A program made the position numbers and the translations under genes. The notes beneath the pieces are model-generated. The model had not been told where the DNA came from and made no database searches. It saw only the letters and a list, made by a program, of their open reading frames with translations. From contig NZ_SLZK01000005.1 of NCBI RefSeq assembly GCF_004341105.1, positions 124,001 to 188,000 on the forward strand: a stretch of 64,000 nucleotides of DNA. Direction: 5' to 3'. Of this stretch, positions 9,896 to 18,108 are shown in pieces (position 1 is the first letter of the stretch; every line of letters begins with the position of its first letter). Origin of the DNA: Rhizobium sp. BK418. GTDB taxonomy: Bacteria; Pseudomonadota; Alphaproteobacteria; Rhizobiales; Rhizobiaceae.

Positions 9896-10648
9896 CTAGC
9901 GCCCGCCGCTCACGTTGAGGATCGCGCCTGTTATGTAGGATGCCGAAGGCGAGAGCAGATAGACGATCGCGTCGGCTACCTCTTCCGCCTGTCCGGTTCG
10001 CTTCATCGGGATCGATGAAGCCATTTCTTTTGGCTTGTCCGGCTGTCCGCCCGAGGCATGAATATCGGTTTCGATGATGCCGGGCCGGATGGCGTTCACC
10101 CTGATGCCTTCAGCTGCGACTTCCTTGGAAAGCCCGACCGTGAAAGCATCGATGGCTGCCTTGGAGGCGGCATAGTCGACATATTGCGCAGGCCCGCCGA
10201 TCACCGCGGCCATCGAGGAGATGTTGACAATCGCACCGCCCTGCCCGCCATGGGCAGCCGACATGCGTCGTACAGCCTCGCCGGCGCAAAGGATGGAACC
10301 GGTCACATTGATCCGCATCATCCGTTCAAGGCGCGCGGCCGACATTTCGTCGACCCTTGCAATGTAATCAACGACACCGGCATTGTTCACCAGCCCGTCC
10401 AGCCGCCCGAAATATCTGTCGACCGCCTCGAACATCGCGACGATATCGGCGGCATTTCCAACGTCGCCCTTGACGGCGATCGCGTCGCCGCCGGCCTTCT
10501 TGATCTCGGAAACGACGGAATTTGCAGCGTCCTCATTGGAGGCATAGTTCACCGCGACACGCCAGCCGTGACGGGCAGCAACCAGGCAGGCTGCAGCGCC
10601 GATGCCGCGGCTACCACCGGTAACGAGTAAAACGGGGCTGTCGGTCAT
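9896..10648 (-). CDS. SDR-family oxidoreductase
   Basis: A classical short-chain dehydrogenase/reductase of 250 residues. The cofactor motif is TGGSRGIG, the structural motif is NNAG, the active-site Ser is in NISSMAA and the Tyr-x3-Lys in DYAASKAA. The Arg after the TGG motif and the Asn-rich pocket (YASNED) suggest NADP(H). The ATG at 10648 overlaps the stop of the upstream gene (ATGA) and follows AAGGGA at good spacing, so it beats the ATG at 10657. It is probably cotranscribed with the secreted protein upstream and perhaps with lpdA. The substrate is unknown. Confidence 0.85.
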   Translation of the reverse strand: MTDSPVLLVTGGSRGIGAAACLVAARHGWRVAVNYASNEDAANSVVSEIKKAGGDAIAVKGDVGNAADIVAMFEAVDRYFGRLDGLVNNAGVVDYIARVDEMSAARLERMMRINVTGSILCAGEAVRRMSAAHGGQGGAIVNISSMAAVIGGPAQYVDYAASKAAIDAFTVGLSKEVAAEGIRVNAIRPGIIETDIHASGGQPDKPKEMASSIPMKRTGQAEEVADAIVYLLSPSASYITGAILNVSGGR

Positions 10649-11157
10649 TGTGCGCATCCCTTGAAATCGAGGACGTCCCAGGGCGCCACCTTTGCCTTGC
10701 CGTCACCCCAGACGGAAGATTGGCGGATCGCCGGGCCGAGACCGGGAAAGACAATTTTTTCCGCGGCAGGACTATTACCGGACTGCAGGTTGTCGAGCCT
10801 GCCATCGGCACCTGCGCGATAGACAAAGCCCTGCCACACTGTACAGGCATCGAGGTCGGCACCCGTGACGTCGCCATCCGGGCAGTTGAACAGCACCATG
10901 CCCATGGTCCGCTCCGGATCATCCGACGGCATCACGTAACCATCCATCACGACAGGGGTCTTGAGTGCACTGAGCTTGAACCGGTGGCTGGAAGTTGCGG
11001 CTTCAGATGTTATCGGCGAAAAGCGCAGCTCATAGGCACCATCGCGATCGGCATAGATTGCGTTGGCCTGCCTGCACTCGGCAGCGATGACCGAAGCCGG
11101 CGCGCAGGCAAGCGCGGCGATCATCATCGCGACTGCGCCCTTCCGCTTGGTCAGCAT
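10645..11157 (-). CDS. Secreted hypothetical protein with four cysteines
   Basis: I do not recognise the family. The 170-residue product begins with a typical signal peptide (MLTKRKGAVAMMIAALACAP... ending near VIAAEC). The mature part has four cysteines (ECRQ, FNCPDG, DACTVW and the C-terminal KGCAQ), which suggests two disulphide bonds in the periplasm. ATG 11157 follows a GGGG ribosome-site-like run; in-frame upstream codons give no signal peptide. Its neighbours are the DUF4241-like exported protein upstream (13-base gap) and an overlapping SDR gene downstream, so the three look like one transcriptional unit inside the sucB-lpdA interval. Confidence 0.75.
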   Translation of the reverse strand: MLTKRKGAVAMMIAALACAPASVIAAECRQANAIYADRDGAYELRFSPITSEAATSSHRFKLSALKTPVVMDGYVMPSDDPERTMGMVLFNCPDGDVTGADLDACTVWQGFVYRAGADGRLDNLQSGNSPAAEKIVFPGLGPAIRQSSVWGDGKAKVAPWDVLDFKGCAQ

Positions 11158-11170
11158 AGCCCCGCCCCGC

Positions 11171-11914
11171 TCATTGATGGTTCGGCTCCCTGCGGCCGTC
11201 AGCATTCTCAGTGACCTGGAAATCCGTCAGCAGCACCAGCGGACGCCCGTCCTTGTCCAATCCCCAGAAAACCGGATAGAAGCCATCGCCCCAACCGCTC
11301 CAGAAGATTGCGATATTGCCCTTCTTGCCTTTGATTGGCCGATGGAGATCATAGACGCCCTTGTTGGCATCGAGCTCCGAAGCGACCACATCGTCATAAT
11401 AATTTACATCGGAATCCGGCTTCTGGGTCTGCACCTGCTGCTCACGCTGCCCGATCAGCACAAGCGTATCGGCATCCATATAACTGCCGAGGCCGGCATC
11501 GACGGGATAGCCGAAGATCTCGTCATCCTTCAGCGCAGCGACATCCTGACCGGGAAGTGTCGCAAGCTCCCAATGATCGGGCTTGCCATCGGCAAAACGC
11601 ATGCTTGCAGCCGCAACCCGTCCAAAGGCCTCATAGAGGCGCACTGGATAATCGCCGATGGGAACCGTTTTCGCCAAGGCCGGCCGATCCGGCTGCGCCA
11701 ACGGATCGGCAGCAACGATACGGCCCGAAGTCAGCTCGACATTGCCCATATCAACGGTCTTGATGGCGCGTGTGGAAAGCTCCGCATCGCTCAATGATAC
11801 AAGATCGAAATTGCTGCTCGCCTTGTTCACATCGAAGGCAAGCGCCGAGACCGGTATGAAGGCAACCATGGCGCAGAATACTGCGCCCGCCGCTCGCATG
11901 ATCCGGTCTCGCAT
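11171..11914 (-). CDS. DUF4241 domain exported protein
   Basis: A 247-residue exported protein. Residues 1-26 form a signal peptide ending near VSALAFD. The C-terminal part carries the DUF4241 hallmark (IFWSGWGDGFYPVFWGLDK, then GRPLVLLTDFQV). Family function is unknown. It starts the three-gene unit with the four-cysteine protein and the SDR, and ends 13 bases before the four-cysteine protein starts. It begins only 15 bases after the sucB stop, so readthrough from the suc operon is possible. The DUF4241 assignment rests on the WGDG-YP and TDF patterns. Confidence 0.75.
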   Translation of the reverse strand: MRDRIMRAAGAVFCAMVAFIPVSALAFDVNKASSNFDLVSLSDAELSTRAIKTVDMGNVELTSGRIVAADPLAQPDRPALAKTVPIGDYPVRLYEAFGRVAAASMRFADGKPDHWELATLPGQDVAALKDDEIFGYPVDAGLGSYMDADTLVLIGQREQQVQTQKPDSDVNYYDDVVASELDANKGVYDLHRPIKGKKGNIAIFWSGWGDGFYPVFWGLDKDGRPLVLLTDFQVTENADGRREPNHQ

Positions 11915-11929
11915 GGCAGATCGCTCCGC

Positions 11930-13174
11930 TTAGAGGTCCAGGACCAGACGTTCCGGATCTTCCAGGCTTTCCTTGACGCGCACGAGGAAGGTCACGGCTT
12001 CCTTGCCGTCGACTATGCGGTGATCGTAGGATAGCGCCAGATACATCATCGGACGGATGACGACCTGACCGCCAATGGCGACCGGGCGCTCCTGGATCTT
12101 GTGCATGCCGAGAATGCCCGACTGCGGTGCGTTCAGGATCGGCGAGGACATCAGCGAACCGTAGACGCCGCCATTGGTGATGGTGAAGGTGCCGCCCTGC
12201 ATTTCGGCCATCGACAGCGAACCGTCACGGGCTGCCTTGGCGAGGCGACCAAGTTCCTTCTCGATTTCGGCGATCGACATCTGGTCGGCGTCACGGATGA
12301 CAGGAACGACGAGGCCCTTGTCGGTGCCGACGGCCATGCCGACGTGGCAGTAGTTCTTGTAGATGATGTCGGTGCCGTCGATCTCGGCGTTGACGGCCGG
12401 CAGCTCCTTCAGGGCGTGCGTGACAGCTTTGGTGAAGAAGCCCATGAAGCCGAGCTTCACGCCATGCTTCTTTTCGAAGACGTCCTTGTACTTGTTGCGC
12501 AGGTCCATGACGGCCTTCATGTCCACCTCGTTGTAGGTGGTCAGCATGGCTGCCGTGTTCTGCGCATCCTTGAGACGCTTGGCGATCGTCTGGCGCAGGC
12601 GCGTCATCTTCACGCGCTCTTCGCGGGCGGCATCCTCTACCGTCGACGGACCACGCGGTGCGGCAGGCGCTGCCGGAGCGACGGCAGCCTTGGCGACGGC
12701 AGCAATGACATCACCCTTCAGGACCTGACCGCGTTTGCCGCTGCCGTCGACCTGATCGGCCGAGAGATTGTTTTCTGCGAGCATCTTAGCAGCAGCCGGA
12801 GCCGGCGGCATGGAGGATACGGCAGCGGCCGGAGCTGCAGCGGCGGCAGCCGGTGCGGCAGAAGCAGCAGGCGTCGGAGCCGGAGCGGCGGGTGCTGCTG
12901 CCGGAGCTGCGGCAGCAGGAGCAGCAGCGGCAGCCGCACCTTCAGCGATCTGGCCAAGAAGCGCGCCAAGACCAACGGTTTCCCCAGCCTGGGCGACGAT
13001 TTCCGAAAGCGTGCCGGAAGCTGGGGCCGGAACCTCGATGGTCACCTTGTCGGTTTCAAGCTCGAGAATGGGCTCGTCAGCCTTCACGGCGTCGCCGACC
13101 TTCTTGAACCAGGTGCCGACGGTTGCCTCGCTGACGGATTCACCGAGTGTTGGAACGCGGATTTCTGTGGCCAT
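11930..13174 (-). CDS. sucB: 2-oxoglutarate dehydrogenase E2 (dihydrolipoyl succinyltransferase)
   Basis: E2 core of the 2-oxoglutarate dehydrogenase complex; it transfers the succinyl group from the lipoyl arm to CoA. The 414 residues contain an N-terminal lipoyl domain with the lipoylated Lys43 (ELETDKVTIEVPA), an Ala/Pro-rich flexible linker (about residues 82-130), a peripheral-subunit-binding domain (PAAAKMLAENNLSADQVDGSGK) and the catalytic domain ending in SYDHRIVDGKEA with the active-site His and Asp. The linker is encoded by a low-complexity GC-rich stretch. It lies downstream of sucA, with a YciI-like gene between. Confidence 0.97.
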   Translation of the reverse strand: MATEIRVPTLGESVSEATVGTWFKKVGDAVKADEPILELETDKVTIEVPAPASGTLSEIVAQAGETVGLGALLGQIAEGAAAAAAPAAAAPAAAPAAPAPTPAASAAPAAAAAAPAAAVSSMPPAPAAAKMLAENNLSADQVDGSGKRGQVLKGDVIAAVAKAAVAPAAPAAPRGPSTVEDAAREERVKMTRLRQTIAKRLKDAQNTAAMLTTYNEVDMKAVMDLRNKYKDVFEKKHGVKLGFMGFFTKAVTHALKELPAVNAEIDGTDIIYKNYCHVGMAVGTDKGLVVPVIRDADQMSIAEIEKELGRLAKAARDGSLSMAEMQGGTFTITNGGVYGSLMSSPILNAPQSGILGMHKIQERPVAIGGQVVIRPMMYLALSYDHRIVDGKEAVTFLVRVKESLEDPERLVLDL

Positions 13175-13205
13175 TGTTCAAATCCTGATTGTGCTTGTTA
13201 TCGTG

Positions 13206-13523
13206 TTAGATAGCGGTCCCGGCCTGTGGCCGGAGAATGATGGAGGGCATTGGCGAGACATCGAAACGGAAACCGAAGCCGGATGTGATGATCGGGTCCG
13301 CATCGGCAAGCGCCCGCGCTGCCGCCTGGTCCGCAACCTCGACGATCGCGATGCCGAAGGCCCCTTCCTCCTCGAAGACGGGACCGACGGCAATCGCCGA
13401 TCCTGCAAGAGCGTTCTGGTGCCAGTATTCGGCATGGCGTTTCATCGCCGCCATTTCCTCCCCGGTTCCGTCATGCGGGAACGTGGGGCGCGGTGGCACG
13501 AGTCTCATGAAAAAATATGCCAT
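13206..13523 (-). CDS. YciI-like protein embedded between sucA and sucB
   Basis: A 105-residue protein with a ferredoxin-like YCII/DGPF fold signature: MAYFFMRLVPPRPTFPHDGTG at the N-terminus, a conserved HAEYWHQNALAGSA stretch, then GVGP-like AVGPVFEEEGAFGIAIVEV. The family includes an uncharacterised set of possible small-molecule enzymes. The start at ATG 13523 is chosen because upstream in-frame sequence belongs to sucA coding DNA. It lies 17 bases after the sucA stop and 31 bases before sucB, so it must be co-transcribed with them. A role tied to the 2-oxoglutarate dehydrogenase complex is possible but unproven. Confidence 0.85.
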   Translation of the reverse strand: MAYFFMRLVPPRPTFPHDGTGEEMAAMKRHAEYWHQNALAGSAIAVGPVFEEEGAFGIAIVEVADQAAARALADADPIITSGFGFRFDVSPMPSIILRPQAGTAI

Positions 13524-13540
13524 CGCGCACCCCTTTTTTA

Positions 13541-16525
13541 TTAGCCGCCCAGCGCATCCTCGAGGAACGCGGCGAGCTGCGACAGATGCTTGGACATCAG
13601 ACCCGTTGCCGGCGAAGCGGCAGCCGGGCGACCTGTATAGCGAACGCGCTGGTACTTCGCATCGATATGGGCAAGGACCCATTCCAGATATGGGTCGATG
13701 AACGACCATGCGCCCATGTTCTTCGGCTCTTCCTGACACCAGACCATCTCTGCGTTCCGGAAGCGCGACAGCTCGTTGATGAGCGCCTTGGCCGGGAACG
13801 GATAGAGCTGTTCGATGCGCAGCAGGTAGATATCGTCGATGCCGCGCTTTTCACGCTCTTCCAGAAGATCGTAATAGACCTTGCCGGTGCAGATTACGAC
13901 GCGACGGATCTTGGCATCCTTCTGCAGCTTGATCGGGCCGTCCTTGATGACCTCGGCATCGTCCCACAGGAGACGGTGGAAGGAGGATTCACCGGCCATT
14001 TCGGCAAGCGTCGAGACGGCGCGCTTGTGGCGCAGCAGCGACTTCGGCGTCATCAGGATCAGCGGCTTGCGGAAGTCACGCTTCAGCTGGCGGCGCAGGA
14101 TGTGGAAGTAGTTCGCCGGCGTCGTGACGTTGGCGACCTGCATGTTGTCTTCCGCGCAGAGCTGGAGATAACGCTCCAGACGGGCAGACGAGTGTTCCGG
14201 ACCCTGACCTTCATAACCGTGCGGCAGCAGACAGACGAGGCCCGACATACGCAGCCACTTGCGTTCGCCCGACGAGATGAACTGGTCGAAGACGACCTGG
14301 GCGCCGTTTGCGAAGTCGCCGAACTGGGCTTCCCAGAGCGTCAGCGCATTCGGGCGGGCAAGCGAGTAACCGTATTCGAAGCCGAGAACGGCTTCTTCCG
14401 AAAGCATCGAGTTGATGACTTCGTAACGGGCCTGCGTCGGCGACAGGTTTGCGAGCGGGATGTAGCGTTCTTCGGTTTCCTGATCGTAGAGAACCGAATG
14501 GCGCTGCGAGAAGGTGCCGCGTTCGCAATCCTGACCGGACAGGCGGATCTTGTGGCCTTCGACGACAAGCGAACCGAAGGCAAGTGCTTCCGCCATTGCC
14601 CAGTCGAGCCCTTCGCCGCTCTGGATCATGTTGGCGCGGTTTTCCATAAAGCGCTGGATCGTGCGATGCGCATTGAAGCCTTCAGGGATTTCCGACAGCT
14701 TGCGGCCGATATCCTTGAGCGTCTTCATCGGCACGGCGGTCTTGCCACGGCGCTGTTCGTCGGCATTGTCTGCCGTGCGCAGGCCGGACCACTCGCCGTC
14801 CAGCCAGTCGGCCTTGTTCGGCTTGTAGTGCTGGCCGGCCTCGAACTCCTGCTCGAGATGGGCACGCCAGTCGGCCTTCATCTTTTCGACTTCACCGTCG
14901 GTGACGAGGCCTTCGCGAACGAGACGCTCTGCATAGAGTTGCAGGACCGTTTTGTGGCCGCGAATGACCTTATACATCTTCGGCTGCGTAAAGGACGGCT
15001 CATCGCCTTCGTTATGGCCGTAGCGACGATAGCAGAACATGTCGACCACAACGGGCTTGTGGAACTTCATGCGGAATTCGGTTGCAATCTTCGCGGCGTA
15101 GACGACGGCTTCCGGATCGTCGCCGTTGACGTGCAGGATCGGGGCTTCGATCATCTTGGCAACGTCGGACGGATAGGGCGACGAGCGTGAGAAGGCCGGG
15201 TTCGTCGTAAAGCCGATCTGGTTATTGATGATGACGTGCATCGTGCCGGCGACACGATGGCCACGCAGGCCAGACAAGCCGAGGATTTCGGCAATGACGC
15301 CCTGGCCGGCAAAAGCTGCGTCGCCATGGATCAGAAGCGGCAGAACTTTGGAACGTTCGGACAGCGGAATGATGTCACCGTCCCAGACGGTAGCGCTCAT
15401 GTCCTGCTTGGCACGGGCCTTGCCCATGACGACAGGATCGACGATTTCGAGGTGTGAAGGATTTGCCGTCAGCGAGACGTGCACCTTGTTGCCGTCGAAT
15501 TCGCGGTCGGAAGAAGCACCCAGATGGTACTTCACGTCGCCGGACCCTTCGACTTCGTCAGGTGCGTAGGAACCGCCTTTGAACTCATGGAAGATGGCGC
15601 GATGTGGCTTGCCCATGACCTGTGAAAGCACGTTGAGGCGGCCACGATGGGCCATACCGAACACGGCTTCCTTGAGGCCGAGAGAGCCCCCGCGCTTGAG
15701 GATCTGTTCGAGCGCCGGGATCAGAGATTCGCCACCGTCGAGACCGAAGCGCTTGGTACCCTTGAATTTGACGTCAAGGAACTGCTCGTAACCTTCGGCT
15801 TCAACGAGCTTGGCGAGGATCGCCTTCTTGCCTTCGACCGAGAAGGCAACACCCTTGTCCGGACCTTCGATGCGTTCCTGGATCCACGCCTTTTCTTCCG
15901 GATTGGAAATGTGCATGAATTCGACGCCGAGGGTCGAGCAATAGGTGCGCTCGAGGATCTCGATCATCTCGCGGATGGTCGCGTATTCGAGGCCGAGCAC
16001 GTTATCGATGAAGATCTTGCGATCGTAATCGGCAGCGGTGAAACCGTAATTTTCAGGTGAAAGCTCGTGATAATCCTCGACCGGAGCGGCAATACCGAGC
16101 GGATCGAGCTTGGCGTGCAGGTGACCGCGCATGCGATAGGCGCGGATCATCATGATGGCGCGGACGGAATCGCGCGTCGCCTGCAAAACGTCGGCAGCAG
16201 CTACCGGCTGGCCAGCGGCTTCGGCCTTCGCCTTCACCTTGGTCTCGATGACTTTTTCGACAATGCCCCAGTCGCCATCGAGCGCAGAGACGAGATCGCC
16301 GCTTGCCTGCAGCGGCCAGTTCTTCTTGCGCCAGGAAGCGCCCTTGGCCGCCTTCTTCACATCAACAGGATCGTCTTCCAACGCCTTGAAGAAGGAACGC
16401 CACTGATCGTCGACCGAGTTGGGATCGTCTTCATAACGGGCGTAGAGCTGCTCGATATAGGCAGCGTTGGCGCCATCCAGAAACGAGGTGATCTGAAATT
16501 GCTCGTTGGCTTCTTGCCGTGCCAT
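13541..16525 (-). CDS. sucA: 2-oxoglutarate dehydrogenase E1 component
   Basis: Thiamine-diphosphate-dependent decarboxylase that passes the succinyl group from 2-oxoglutarate to the E2 lipoyl arm. The 994 residues match the usual family length. The N-terminal segment FLDGANAAYIEQLYARYEDDP fits SucA, GMAHRGRLNVL is in the pyrophosphate-binding region, and the C-terminal transketolase-like domain has PHGYEGQGPEHSSARLERYLQL. ATG 16525 (MARQEANEQF) is the family start; the open frame further upstream is not family-like. It is the fifth gene of the leftward mdh-suc block. A 167-base spacer with a strong hairpin separates it from sucD. Confidence 0.97.
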   Translation of the reverse strand: MARQEANEQFQITSFLDGANAAYIEQLYARYEDDPNSVDDQWRSFFKALEDDPVDVKKAAKGASWRKKNWPLQASGDLVSALDGDWGIVEKVIETKVKAKAEAAGQPVAAADVLQATRDSVRAIMMIRAYRMRGHLHAKLDPLGIAAPVEDYHELSPENYGFTAADYDRKIFIDNVLGLEYATIREMIEILERTYCSTLGVEFMHISNPEEKAWIQERIEGPDKGVAFSVEGKKAILAKLVEAEGYEQFLDVKFKGTKRFGLDGGESLIPALEQILKRGGSLGLKEAVFGMAHRGRLNVLSQVMGKPHRAIFHEFKGGSYAPDEVEGSGDVKYHLGASSDREFDGNKVHVSLTANPSHLEIVDPVVMGKARAKQDMSATVWDGDIIPLSERSKVLPLLIHGDAAFAGQGVIAEILGLSGLRGHRVAGTMHVIINNQIGFTTNPAFSRSSPYPSDVAKMIEAPILHVNGDDPEAVVYAAKIATEFRMKFHKPVVVDMFCYRRYGHNEGDEPSFTQPKMYKVIRGHKTVLQLYAERLVREGLVTDGEVEKMKADWRAHLEQEFEAGQHYKPNKADWLDGEWSGLRTADNADEQRRGKTAVPMKTLKDIGRKLSEIPEGFNAHRTIQRFMENRANMIQSGEGLDWAMAEALAFGSLVVEGHKIRLSGQDCERGTFSQRHSVLYDQETEERYIPLANLSPTQARYEVINSMLSEEAVLGFEYGYSLARPNALTLWEAQFGDFANGAQVVFDQFISSGERKWLRMSGLVCLLPHGYEGQGPEHSSARLERYLQLCAEDNMQVANVTTPANYFHILRRQLKRDFRKPLILMTPKSLLRHKRAVSTLAEMAGESSFHRLLWDDAEVIKDGPIKLQKDAKIRRVVICTGKVYYDLLEEREKRGIDDIYLLRIEQLYPFPAKALINELSRFRNAEMVWCQEEPKNMGAWSFIDPYLEWVLAHIDAKYQRVRYTGRPAAASPATGLMSKHLSQLAAFLEDALGG

Positions 16526-16642
16526 GGTGTTACGCGGACGCTTCCGCCCGCCTCCTGACTTAGATGAATTTGCCGGCTTCGTCGCCGGCTGCCGCATTCC
16601 GATTGCCGCCTGTCCGCGGCGCATCCGCATTGAAATGGCGAG

Positions 16643-16677
16643 CCGGGCGGAGGCCGGGATGCCGTTCCTCCGCCCGG
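16643..16677 (-). promoter_or_regulatory. Long hairpin in the sucD-sucA spacer
   Basis: Perfect 11-base inverted repeat CCGGGCGGAGG / CCTCCGCCCGG around a 13-base loop. It starts 16 bases past the sucD stop. No T-run follows in the leftward direction (CTCGCC), so it is not a simple terminator. It may stabilise or process the operon mRNA, or attenuate it. Confidence 0.65.
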
Positions 16678-16692
16678 GGTATATAGGTTGGT

Positions 16693-17595
16693 TTAGCCCT
16701 TGAGGACTTCAACCAGCGTCTTGCCGAGGCGAGCCGGAGACGGAGACACCTTGATGCCTGCCGATTCCATTGCCGCGATCTTCGATTCCGCATCGCCCTT
16801 GCCGCCGGAAACCACAGCACCGGCGTGGCCCATGGTGCGACCCTTCGGTGCCGTACGGCCCGCGATGAAGCCGGCCATCGGTTTCTTGCGGCCCTTCTTG
16901 GCTTCGTCCTTGAGGAACTGGGCTGCATCTTCTTCAGCCGAACCGCCGATTTCGCCGATCATGATGATCGAGGTCGTGGCTTCGTCGGCCAGGAACATTT
17001 CCAGCACGTCGATGAATTCGGTGCCCTTGACCGGATCGCCGCCGATGCCGACAGCCGTCGTCTGGCCGAGACCTTCATTGGAGGTCTGGAAGACGGCTTC
17101 GTAGGTCAGCGTGCCGGAACGGGAAACGATCCCGACCGAACCCTTGCGGAAGATCGAGCCCGGCATGATGCCGATCTTGCATTCTTCCGGCGTCAGAATG
17201 CCCGGGCAGTTCGGCCCGAGCAGGCGCGACTTGGAGCGGTCGAGGCGAGCCTTGACGCGAACCATATCCATGACCGGAATGCCTTCGGTGATGCAAGTGA
17301 TGAACGGGATTTCGGCATCGATCGCCTCGATGATCGCGTCGGCAGCACCTGCCGGCGGTACGTAGATGACGGTCGCGTCTGCGCCTGTCTTTTCCTTGCC
17401 CTCGGCAACGGTCGCGAAGATCGGCAGGCTTTCGCCCTTCGAGCCGGTCCAGGTTTCGCCACCCTTCTTCGGGTGGATACCGCCGACCATCTGGGTGCCG
17501 TAGTAAGCGAGCGCCTGTTCGGTGTGGAACGTGCCGGTCTTGCCGGTTAGGCCCTGAACCAGAACCTTGGTGTCTTTATTGACGAGAATGGACAT
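16693..17595 (-). CDS. sucD: Succinyl-CoA synthetase subunit alpha
   Basis: ADP-forming succinyl-CoA ligase alpha subunit, which carries the phosphohistidine intermediate and the CoA site. The 300 residues include the CoA-binding fold (VQGLTGKTGTFHTEQALAYG-like start), the PNCPGI segment and the active-site His in TMGHAGAVVSGG. ATG 17595 follows AAAGG. Upstream lies a DUF1579 gene whose stop is 13 bases away, so sucC and sucD are not directly adjacent here. It belongs to the mdh-sucCDAB block. Confidence 0.97.
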   Translation of the reverse strand: MSILVNKDTKVLVQGLTGKTGTFHTEQALAYYGTQMVGGIHPKKGGETWTGSKGESLPIFATVAEGKEKTGADATVIYVPPAGAADAIIEAIDAEIPFITCITEGIPVMDMVRVKARLDRSKSRLLGPNCPGILTPEECKIGIMPGSIFRKGSVGIVSRSGTLTYEAVFQTSNEGLGQTTAVGIGGDPVKGTEFIDVLEMFLADEATTSIIMIGEIGGSAEEDAAQFLKDEAKKGRKKPMAGFIAGRTAPKGRTMGHAGAVVSGGKGDAESKIAAMESAGIKVSPSPARLGKTLVEVLKG

Positions 17596-17608
17596 GCGAG
17601 GCCTTTGT

Positions 17609-18100
17609 TTAGGAGAGGTTGGAAGACGTGAGGGACGCGCGGCGATAGATGCCGCTGACGACCTCCTGCCAAGTATCGCTGCCTGCAGGCGAAAAGCTGA
17701 CGCCCATCCGGTAGCAGTCTTCATTTTCAAATGTGAATATGGTGCGCTGTCTGCCGCGCGGCGAAACTTTCATCAGCACGAGTTCATTGCCGTTCCACTC
17801 GCCGGACGCCGGCGAGGGCGGGGCAAAACCCACGCTGTCGAACTGGTAGAGCTTGTAAGTCTGATCCGAACCATCGAAGCCGAAAACATTGCGGGCTTCG
17901 AAGGAAACTTCGCCGTCACGCATCTGGCGATAGCACTGTTGGAGGAAGAATCCGCCGAACAGCGCCTCGCCGGAGAGCGAAGCGCTGGCCTTGCCTTCCT
18001 TCGTCCAGGCCGAAGCCGCAACATGCTCTTCCCCTTCCCAGACGCCGGCAAAAGCGTCGAGGCGGAGATGAGCAGCGGACGGCGTGGACTGAAAGGCCAT
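17609..18100 (-). CDS. DUF1579 family protein between sucC and sucD
   Basis: A 163-residue protein with a lipocalin-like beta-barrel pattern (LDAFAGVWEGEEHVAASAW near the start, IFTFENEDCYRMGVSFSPAG near the end), consistent with DUF1579. No signal peptide is evident, so it is probably cytoplasmic. It lies eight bases after the sucC stop and 13 bases before sucD, so it is co-transcribed with both. I used ATG 18100; an overlapping TTG at 18112 is the alternative. Its biochemical role is unknown. Its position in the middle of the two-subunit succinyl-CoA synthetase operon is the odd feature. Confidence 0.8.
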   Translation of the reverse strand: MAFQSTPSAAHLRLDAFAGVWEGEEHVAASAWTKEGKASASLSGEALFGGFFLQQCYRQMRDGEVSFEARNVFGFDGSDQTYKLYQFDSVGFAPPSPASGEWNGNELVLMKVSPRGRQRTIFTFENEDCYRMGVSFSPAGSDTWQEVVSGIYRRASLTSSNLS

Positions 18101-18108
18101 GATCGTTC

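Noticed and set aside
12778..12945. Ala/Pro-rich repeat-like DNA as a possible mobile or tandem repeat
   Set aside because: It encodes the flexible E2 linker of SucB, is in frame throughout, and has no exact repeat unit.
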